This document shows positions 55,830 through 64,000 of a DNA stretch of 64,000 nucleotides, in pieces (the stretch's first letter is position 1; the number at the start of each line of letters is the position of its first letter). A program made the position numbers and the translations under genes. The notes under the pieces are model-generated. The model did not search any database. It saw only the letters and a program-made list of their open reading frames with translations, and was not told the DNA's origin. The DNA comes from Heligmosomoides polygyrus polygyrus (Eukaryota > Nematoda > Chromadorea > Rhabditida > Heligmosomidae). Location of the stretch: NCBI GenBank assembly GCA_947396885.1, contig OX377202.1, positions 75,364,643-75,428,642 of the forward strand. Reading direction: 5' to 3'.

Positions 55830-58800
55830 AAGAGCACGTGGTAGAGATTTCTCGTCCACCTGTGCAACTTTGTACTTGCAAAATTCGGCATAAAATTTCA
55901 TCTTTAATTCTTCGATTATACATTACATACGTAGTCTCTAACAAAGAAAACGCTGGTCTACACAGAAAGGAGAAATGGAGAGTCTGATTTTATCTCTGAA
56001 ACAAATGGGGAATAAAACCCTATAAAACTCTACATTACTTACTCGATTTGAAAGCTTTTGCTAATAAAGTTAAAGTGAAAATGAACCAATGTCAACCAAA
56101 TAACACGTTCGTTTCGTCACCTCTCTTTAGACGAACTACAATGTTATAACATCTCTCCGGTAGCTCGTCAATGAATAGGGAGGCGTTATAACTTTTTTTT
56201 AGGAATTGTAAAATATAAATAGTTGTTGTTGCTTATGTACATTAAAATATGAATTGATTTTTTTATCACAGTTTTACGGATTAATCCATATTTATGCTTA
56301 TTTTTTGTTCGTCTAACTTTTTTTCGAACAATTTGATTTTTTTGTTGTTGTTGAGTTTGTCCCTGACTAGCGATAATGTTTACATAATTTAGAAGTAGGT
56401 GCTTATGTGAGCCAGCTGATTCTTTGATGGCTATCACTGAGTTGACAAGCCATCACTGTTTAACTGTCGTCAGCACTGTTCAAGCCGCATTTGGCTAGGG
56501 AATGAGAAGTTCCAGCGGATACTTCCAAAATAAGTCCCTAATGGATTGCAAAAAGCGTAGCAAAGCTGTAAAAGGCTACGGAATCCAGAAATAGACTGCT
56601 ACGAACAGTGCTGATACATTGCGATCTCTAATGTGTGTGTGAACGGGGGTTCTGAAGTATAAAATGTGGTCAACCAGCAAGGTTTTTATTTAAAGAATCC
56701 TTCACTGACACAACTCTTCAGATTTTGAATTCGGACTTCATACATAAAAAGCCGACGTTATTGCCATCAAGCTCAGGGAGCAAAGAATTTTAATGCTTCA
56801 TAAGGCACAGGCTGGATGGAGCGAGCATAACAGGCGCAAAATCGACCTGAAGCTCGAGTAGCTTGTCAGAACCGCATTGAAGGAAGGCTCTACCTCTCTA
56901 TCACTGGAAACCTGAACTGTTATTTTAGATGAGCATCGAAGAAGCAGAAGTGTGTCGAGAAAAGAGATCATCTTAATGAATCAAGGCCTGGTGTTCTTTG
57001 GAAAATATTGGATCTCCACCACGCCTGATCTAGCAATGCACCGGAACTGCTCGACGGTTCAAGCTGTACATGTCTTCTGTCCACCCATCATCGCTGAGCT
57101 GATATCAGAAGTGGCTGGTGTGGAAGAAATACTCATCTGATCAACACCTAGCCAATGAACTTCAGTGTACACTTATTGTATAGGTCAGTTTCCAATTACG
57201 TGCATTCAAATCACCTTGAATTAAACTTCGTGGAGCACCGTCTCTTCGACTATTATTTTTTCATTGGTTCTGCCGGTGTACAGCTGGAAGAACCCACAGA
57301 ATAAGTGGGCAGGTTTGCGATTTTTTGGTCTTAATATTACTTCGCAAAGTCAGAATTCTCTAAAAACGCTTGAGTTCAACTGCTTATGCAACTTTGTTGA
57401 AACACTCTTAAATGGTAAAGTGCTGTGCACACACACACACACCACGCACGTACTTCGCATTTGTTTCCAGTAGCATCTGTTTGCAGCGCCTTGTGCTTTC
57501 GTTTGGGAGAGTTTGTTGAGAACGAGAAAATTATTAAATACTAACTTTTCTGAGACAAGCTACACTTAAAGAGGTATTGTTGAGTGACTTGAAGTACGAT
57601 GTGCATGTTGTAATAGATGCTTCGCGGGAAGGCAACGTGAGCTGCACGAGCCGTGGCAACCTGACATCTGTGGTTGCAGCCGTCGTTTCGCTGGTCGTTG
57701 CATGCTAAGGCCCCATGCTGTCAGGCCTCTCTGAGCCGTTTAAAACGAACTCGCTGTCATACGAGCTGTCAAAGGAGGGAGCTGTTTGACAGCTGTTCGT
57801 GGAACAGTTTCGACGGGGTCGAGGAGGACGGCATTCCACGTGCAACTATTGGTCGCCTCCGCCAGGAGTCTCTCCATTGTTCCCATATTAATGCTGTCGT
57901 TCATTCGTGCATGAGCACTCCCGCAGCCGGGCTTTCAGCTCCCTCCTCTGATTTCCCTTTCGCCTTTGCTATATCTCATCTTTTTTCGGAGTGGACATTT
58001 CAGATTGGCCGGGTATCATTTATTTTTCACCAAATATTGCATTCTGGATGTTTCCTTGGATCGAAGTAAACCGGCTATGAAAAGGCGTAAGGACTCGCAA
58101 AGTAGAAGACGCGGTTCTAAGTCCCTTATCTTAAAAGAGGGTCAATCGCGAAACATCCTTGTATGCCTTTACAAATTCTGCAGCAGTCATTTTAATTTTG
58201 AAAAATGAAAGCCTACTGTTAGAACAGCTATTCCTTAAGGTTGAATATCGCTAAAAGTTGATTTCAGACTATTCCTATTCGAATTCCAACTACTTAAGCT
58301 CGTTTTCCAAGAGAAATATCTTGTTCGCATTTTCTATATCCATTAGTTGAAAATCTGGGAAACTGCTGCGACTCACAAAAACTTTTTATCACTGTGCCAC
58401 GTTTTGTACCCATTAACAAAAATTCTAGAAGGTCGTCCTCTAAAAAGAGATTTTTCATGGCAGAGTAGTTCTGTCTTCTGCTATGTGCCGTACACTGTTC
58501 AAGTTTCTCATCATTAGGGACGTCTGGTGTTTTTTTTAATTAATTGCAGGAAGCGACTTGTGCAACGCTGGCCATAATATAATAGTATGTGAGCCAACTC
58601 TGAAGTAGTGAGGAATTATACCAGCAACCACTCCCTTCCTTGGCTCTTGGTCGGAATTTCTTTCGCCTGAAATTTTCCAGCAATAGATATGTTTTCAATG
58701 AAAAGAATTATTTTCTTTTTCACAAAATGCGGTGGGAACGGTGTAATGATAAGAAGTAGAGAACGTCTATAAGAGCGACCTAAATGACACATAATTTCCA

Positions 58801-59150
58801 CTGCTCATTGCAGTGTCAAAGACTCAGTAAGAGCACCACGTTAATGCATCATGTTTTGTTTCGCAGATCAGAGGATTTTGTATCATAATTGCTATCTCGA
58901 ACACACAGTTAGGCTCTATGATAGCTCACAATATGTAGTACAGTGTAAAGTAGTATATTTTGTAGTGTACGTCTGACATGGAGGAAGGAACTGTTTCAAA
59001 CAAAGAAGTATAGGGGTGAATTTGATTAGAGTTTTTCGCGTGAGTGGGTCAAAAGCAGATTCATTGAATACTTAGGATTAATCCGTGATTTGACAGAGGA
59101 CCTCTATAATAGAAAATGTTACTCAAAAGGCCTTGAATACCATTAACTGT
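55830..59150. other. No gene recognised
   Basis: AT-rich sequence with a CA microsatellite near 57424-57443. A 131-codon plus frame at 57674-58069 has no recognisable features. Some exons may be hidden here, but none could be phased. Confidence 0.35.
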
Positions 59151-59157
59151 CTGCAAT

Positions 59158-59627
59158 TTATAGTTCTAAGGGCAAGTCAAATATCATGGGCAAGCGACGA
59201 AGACGTGACGTGTAGTTGACAGAATTGTAAGGAGATAGAAGGCAGGAGCAAGGCGGTGGAAGGTTCGATTCCATGGTGGATGCAGGCAGTACTTTGACAA
59301 TCCTGCAATACGGCTGGTCATACCTGTAATCGTGGAAGCGTAGTGGCATGCCGTCAAACGTGATGCGGACATGAATGCGCGGACGCTGTAGTATGCTGAG
59401 AATTGTAGATTCCTGTTGAAGAGAAGGGAAGCGTGAGACGGTAGGGAAGGAATGATAAATGAGACGAACCTCTCCGGAAACGATCACTTACGAAGGATGT
59501 GAAGTACTGAGTTAAGACAGGAAGCGAAAGTGACCAGATTTGATGAATGGACTGATTGGTTGCACTTTGATGATGTTACGCATGTAGTTCACATAAGCCA
59601 CACGTCGTGGTACGCCGCCGCCGTCAT
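59158..59627 (-). CDS. Candidate gene remnant, two or three exons
   Basis: An exon at 59627-59535 (acceptor TTAGCTTAG, donor CTG|GTCACT) encodes PRRVAYVNYMRNIIKVQPIS. Another begins at 59412 after CTTCAACAG and encodes ESTILSILQRPRIHVRITF, then GMPLRFHDYRYDQPYCRIVK and a stop at 59158. The junction does not keep the frame. Either an exon boundary is misplaced or the gene is broken. Upstream it meets a foldback element at 59661. Confidence 0.35.
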
Positions 59628-59660
59628 CTAAGCTAAATATACCATTTTTATGCAGTCGAA

Positions 59661-60330
59661 TTAGGCACTTTTCGAACCAAATTAAACACTTTTCAAACAA
59701 AATTGGACACTTTTCACGTCAAAATGGACACTCTTCTAAGCTTGCCTAAAACTTTTGAAATCAGACCGAACTCATCCAAATCGAAATGTGCTTCTTCTAG
59801 GTTAAACTAGAAACTCTCCAAAAATATTAGGATAATTTTTTGTTCAATGAGAAGTTTAGAAGAATTTTCTTTAAAGTTTTATTTTTTTACCCAATAACAT
59901 ATTGTTAGATATTTTATAAAAATATTATTTAAAAAAGAATGATTCAAAGCTTGTTTTGAAGAGCAGGAGGGCGGCTATTTTCTGTTGCGACATGGTGACT
60001 TGCTTTTCGAGTGCATGGCGCGATCCAGTCTTTTAACGCACTACATGAATGCTGCCTTCTGCGCTTTAAGACAAAATTTTATTTTTTATTTTTTTTCCCA
60101 AAAAATAAAATTTAAAATTACCACACATCTTTGGCCAGGTAAACTAAAAAATTTCAAAGAAAGTTATATCAAATTTTTCTTAAACAAAAAATTATCCAGA
60201 CTATTTTAGTGTGTCTATAGTTTAACCTGCCTAAGGTTATTTCGATTTGGAAGAGTTCAATTCTGAGTCTGATTTCGAAAATCTTACGGTATCTTAGAAA
60301 TGTGTTCAATTTGACGTGAACAGTGCCTAA
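59661..60330. mobile_element. AT-rich foldback MITE, about 670 bp
   Basis: The ends TTAGGCACTTTT (59661) and, inverted, TTAGGCACTG (60330) with TTTTCACGTC / GACGTGAA just inside are complementary. The interior shares CTCCAAAA.TRTTAGGATAAT and TTGAAGAGCAG with the 54.1-54.6 kb remnant. It directly abuts the tail of the CR1 LINE. Confidence 0.6.
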
Positions 60331-60517
60331 TTTATTTATTTATTTATTTATACGTGTATCACAGCATGCAACAAATGAAACACAATTAGCCTTAAAACAC
60401 ATAAACGAAAACATAGCAGAGACGGCAAATTATCGAGTCTTGAGGTAACTGTCAACGAGCCACTTATATTGGTTTAGCGAGGATGGCAAAGCATGCTTTT
60501 TGGAAAGCATCAAGAAT

Positions 60518-61345
60518 TCAGAGCCTGCCCTCTGAGCGAAAAAGGAGGCGCGAACACAACTTTTGGCCATGGATAATGAATTTTAGCTGTGCAACCCGTT
60601 GTGGTAGAATCGTTGACCGCGTAAAGCTTGACATCCATTGAACAGTGTGCAGCTCACTAACTGAAAGCGCAGCTCTTCCAGTCATCATCTTGAAAATCAT
60701 AACTAAGTCGTTTCGCTTCCTACGAATAGCAAGCGATTTCAGCTTGAGTACTTCACTACGATCAGGCGCTGGTGGAATGGCGGTGAGTCGTAGCAGTTTA
60801 AGCGTAACCCTGCGTAGCTTTCTGGTGTAGCCGTTCAAGTCTCTACATATATGCAGCGTTTAAAGGGAGGGCTAAACACAGTGGTGCCATATACCAATAT
60901 TGGGCGAACGTACGTATGCAAGGAGCAAGTGAGCTGCTGAATTTGTAGATGGAGCTCTAAATATATCATGAGTTACCGTTTCTGCTTTTTTGCGATCATT
61001 TCGCAATGCTCCGAAAAAGTAGGTTTTTGTCCAAGATAAAGCCGATTCGTCTGTCCACTTAACAATTCCAGAAATTTGAAGCTTGAAAATAAGCTCTTTA
61101 AAGGGCACCTTATCAAAAGCCTTGCTAAAATCAAAAAAGACTGCATCAATGTCTGTGTTTTCATCCAGTGCCTTGGTTCATCCAATGTAGACAGCATCAA
61201 GATCTCAGTCGATCTTCCAACTCTGAAGCCATATTGACTTTTTAGCATTATCTCGTGTGTTTCAATATGTTTCACAAGAGCCACTTTCAAAATTCTCTCG
61301 AATGTTCTTGAAAAGATTGAGGTAATACTATTAGGACGATAATCC
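60518..61345 (-). pseudogene. CR1 reverse transcriptase and C-terminal part
   Basis: The pieces are TFERILKVALVKHIETHEIM, KSQYGFRVGRSTEI (RT motif before A), a shifted motif A region, PFKELIFKLQISGIVKWT, then LNGYTRKLRRVTLKLLRL, RRKRNDLVMIFKMMTGRAAL. The F-x-D-D core is not preserved in what is visible here. Confidence 0.8.
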
Positions 61346-61488
61346 TACTATATGTAATTGGCTAATGTCACGTGTCCGTCACGGTGAGGGGGATTGAAGC
61401 CAAGAGATGCCTACGACAGTGCAGCATATGCCAGCCAAGCTTTCTTTGAGCTTAACCATGGGCGATTGCTGGCGAACTATATCCTTAG

Positions 61489-61762
61489 CGTGCTAATGCT
61501 TCTGTGCCGAACGAGGTTGAGGTGGATCAATTTATTGAGCGGCCTAACGCTTCGACCTTTTCGTCGTCTTCAGAGGCCCGCTGATCCACCGTTCACGCGG
61601 AGCGACGTCGCTACCGTTCGGCAACTAACAACCGCGGTAGCGACGTCGCTCTGCGTGAACGGTGGATCAGCGGGCCTCTGAAGACGACGAAAAGGTCGAA
61701 ACGTTAGGCCGCTCAATAAATTCATCCACCTCAACCTCGTTCGGCACAGAAGCATTAGCACG
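61489..61762. repeat. Near-perfect 127-bp-arm palindrome
   Basis: The left arm 61489-61615 and right arm 61636-61762 are reverse complements with only a handful of mismatches around a 20-nt spacer. The arms read CGTGCTAATGCTTCTGTGCC, then GAACGAGGTTGAGGTGGAT. As a result both strands encode nearly the same peptide (TRLRWINLLSGLTLRPFRR). It lies inside the sequence inserted in the CR1 LINE. Confidence 0.92.
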
Positions 61763-61869
61763 TTATGAATCATGCCGAGGTTTTACGAAGAGAGAACATG
61801 GAGAATATATCCTTAGCGGCTCGTCCAAGTTTACGAGATATTCAAGGGCAACGCGTCAGGGTATGAATG

Positions 61870-62000
61870 GGGATCGAGTGCAGACTCAGGAAGCGTGCCC
61901 TAGACGTCGTTCAGCGTGCGTAGGGATTCAGAGGATGCGCTGAAGACGTCGTCCAACTTGCGTAGGGATTGAGAGTAAGGGCGACCAATAGGAGAGGACC
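61870..62000 (+). repeat. 42-bp minisatellite, degenerate
   Basis: Two to three units related to DSEDVPKTSSNV (here RRDSEDALKTSSNLRRD) with an in-frame stop. It is the same family as at 3.6, 18.9 and 42.7 kb, followed like the first by GGACCAATAGGAG-type sequence. Confidence 0.7.
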
Positions 62001-62689
62001 AACAAAGGGGAACCATTAGAGGGCGTAAGGGGGGCGGGGTTTAGTGTGTGTCGGATTTCTGAAGACGGCTTGCAGAAGTCGTGGCACGTGTGTCAGAGTG
62101 CAGAAGGAGTGCCATAGACGCCATGGCAATGTAGTGACACGTGAATCGGTACTCAATGTCACATGTGCGTGCTTGTCTCTTACTCCTTCTCTTTGCCAGC
62201 ACACAGGAAAGGAAGTGTTTCGGAAGGGCGGGGGGAGGGGTAGAGAGAGAGTGACCATGGGTTTCGGAGGAGTATTATTGCTGTCAGACAGTAAGCGGTG
62301 CTGACCAATACCGATTAATTTTAATTACGATTTTGTTAATTAAGCACCGGATTGAGACTCTCATTACCTGTTTCTCGACACGTAGAGAACGTGCGCTTCG
62401 GAGAATATATCGCGTGCATGTTATGGAGAGCGGATCGGCTTCATATGCGCAGTGAAAATTCTGCCCTACCATATCCCACTGCACTAATCTATGTAGTAAA
62501 CCAGTTTTTTTACTGTTAGAAGGCCTAAAAAAGAAACTATGGAGATTGGGGTTGGTCTATTCTTGGGGTTTGGCGGCGAAGCCCCCAACCAAATGAGATG
62601 GGGTCGTTCTATTCTCATGGTTTGGGACGTTTGACGGCTTCCCAACTAGACGTTTGACGGCTTATAGGCCGCTGAACGCCTGGTTAGGT

Positions 62690-63150
62690 ACTATATCGTG
62701 TGGTGATTTCTTGGGGATAGTTGTAACGAATGCATGCTTCCACCGATTCGGTATTGCGCTATGCATGTAACTAAAATTGAAAATATGCTCAAAAGGAGCA
62801 ACTAAACTACAGCAACCTTCCTAATCAATTAGGCAGGTATGTCGTTAGGAGTAGTTGTATACGATAACGGTAGGTCATTTAGGTGTTGAAAATGTCTTCT
62901 TTGTGAAACCAAACTAAGCTATCAGAAAAGGCACTTCAAGTGAAATAATCAGACTCTGACCAGCTTTCATTATTTGTATCAACGAAGTACGATTTTTTGA
63001 AATATAGGGCTAGCATGGAAGCTTTTTCAAAATCAGCGACGGCTGAGTTACCTTCTTCATCTACTAACGTAAGGATCTTAATTGACTTCTTCAGCCTAGA
63101 ATTCAACAAATTATAAAGCGTGCATTCTTTTGAATTTTGCAAAAGCTTCC
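62690..63150 (-). pseudogene. CR1 segment between endonuclease and RT
   Basis: The minus strand gives LQNSKECTLYNLLNSRLKKS, ILTLVDEEGNSAVADFEKAS and, further on in shifted frames, the NDIPAxLI and PxRWKHAFVTTIPKK-type segments that precede CR1 RT. Homology breaks at about 62690, where the insertion begins. Confidence 0.75.
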
Positions 63151-63399
63151 GTTCTACGTAACAGTTGTACTTTCTGAGATGTCAAATTTAGTTTTAATAA
63201 ACTTGAAGGTCTGAAGACATGGATTTTTTGGTAGTCCAGCTAGGCTTTTTCTTTAACCTCAAGAAGCTTAGACAGATGTGGTGAAACATTGTCTCCGTTC
63301 AGGGGTTGTAGCAAGTCTGGCCTCTTTGATCCGATCTCTTTCCTGCTGGGAAAGTGAAGCGCGTATATACACTCCTCGATTCAAAAAGGGGCGGAGCCT

Positions 63400-63851
63400 A
63401 GAAGCTCTCCTCAGTGATAACTTCTGATAATATGTGTTTGGCAAAACAACTTTTAGAAGGCGACGTCTGCCCTCAGGAGGCTTACCTAGCCTATATAGAA
63501 TTTGCGACTCACACTCAATCTCTAGGTGATCGAATACTTGTTTTACGGTGTCAGCATCATGAAGAGCTCTGGCGACAGACGATGGAGCGCTGGACTTGGA
63601 TATGCTACTTATGACTATCGATCGAAGGCGTTCTTTCTCCTCGAAACCATCTTTGATAGGTGAAGACGAAACAGAGGATTGGACAGCGACGTCTTGGTAT
63701 CAGCGAGAGCCTGGTTAAGGGCCGCGTTTTCAGCTCGAAGTCGGGAGTTTTTCTCATGCAGCTCGACGTTTTCGGCCACTAAAGCCGAACCACTAAAGTG
63801 CCCCTTTGAGAAGTGTGTCCTTTTCGACGTGAAAATGGTACATATGGTCAA
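63400..63851 (-). pseudogene. CR1 ORF1 with coiled coil
   Basis: The minus strand shows a leucine-zipper-like coiled coil (LVAENVELHEKNSRLRAENA, ALNQALADTKTSL), then in other frames HDADTVKQVFDHLEIECES and RLGKPPEGRRRLLKVVLP, the RNA-binding part. It resembles, but is not the same subfamily as, the ORF1 at 48.9 kb. Confidence 0.8.
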
Positions 63852-64000
63852 TCGCTTTGCAAAGGGACAAGATTGTTATGTATGCTCAAAATTTTAGGCC
63901 AAGTTTTCTCCAAAGTGATGCATTTTGATTGGTAGAAGCGATCGTTCGTTGTTTATCTGTTTCTCGAGCTCCATTATTCACATTTCACGATATATTATAC

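Larger units (their letters stand above)
60330..63851 (-). mobile_element. CR1-type LINE interrupted by an insertion
   Basis: On the minus strand, from 63851: ORF1, a truncated endonuclease region (about 63260-63160), the inter-domain segment and early RT (63150-62690), an insertion (about 62690-61345), RT (61345-60870), a C-terminal domain (60838-60518) and a (AAATA)n tail at about 60356-60330. All domains are decayed, so it is inactive. Confidence 0.85.

Noticed and set aside
57674..58069. 131-codon plus-strand frame
   Set aside because: Low-complexity Ser/Cys-rich translation without splice support or family resemblance.
59258..59271. B-box-like GGTTCGATTCC suggesting a tRNA
   Set aside because: No A box or acceptor stem at the right distance; it falls in a minus-strand coding-like stretch.
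61394..61773. Similar open frames on both strands (95 and 67 codons)
   Set aside because: Both arise from the near-perfect palindrome, so they are mirror images and not independent genes.

Overview
This window is eukaryotic and reads as genomic DNA of a parasitic strongylid nematode, most likely a hookworm (Ancylostoma-like). Genes are split by many short introns (38 to about 270 nt) with TTTCAG/TTTTAG-type acceptors. The transposon fauna is nematode-like: an RTE-clade LINE, CR1-type LINEs with (AAATA)n tails, several mariner copies, a Tc1-like element, hAT and TWA-duplicating MITEs. The species is inferred from style; I could not search a database.

Layout. 0-5 kb: a 1.9 kb foldback element with a broken protein-coding core, then 135-bp and 42-bp tandem repeats. 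5.2-8.3 kb: a nearly complete RTE retrotransposon on the minus strand. 9.2-9.5 kb: the spliced 3' end of a plus-strand gene. 10.5-13.6 kb: foldback repeats and an internally deleted mariner. 14.4-34.2 kb: the genic core, all on the minus strand. 35.1-36.1 kb: another minus-strand candidate gene. 36.9-48.7 kb: a heavily nested transposon pile. 48.9-52 kb: a CR1 LINE and a mariner. 52-64 kb: repeats, a small gene remnant and a second, interrupted CR1 LINE.

The genic core holds three related multi-exon genes (about 16.8-14.4, 27.8-21.6 and 34.2-28.9 kb), which I found by joining short exons whose splice sites and reading phases agree. Two of them carry C2H2-like zinc-finger modules (C-x2-C-x15..19-H-x3-H, usually followed by a second C-x2-C...H-x4-H) separated by Ser/Asp/Glu-rich linkers, and all three share a helical region around a D-G...V...V pattern. 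The third gene ends in a strongly basic NLS-like segment and has a SUMO-type IKAE motif, which suggests nuclear proteins. I do not recognise the family; it is the best candidate here for something undescribed.

The second notable system is a transposon family with TATAG(T/C)TRTGCTC termini and exact 8-bp target duplications, present twice (17388-21461 and 41500-48475). Its ends carry a 41-bp AT-rich minisatellite that is open in several frames. The second copy sits inside a mariner transposase gene and itself contains a hAT element (which contains another MITE) and a long-inverted-repeat element with a tRNA-like sequence in each arm. This is nesting at least four levels deep.
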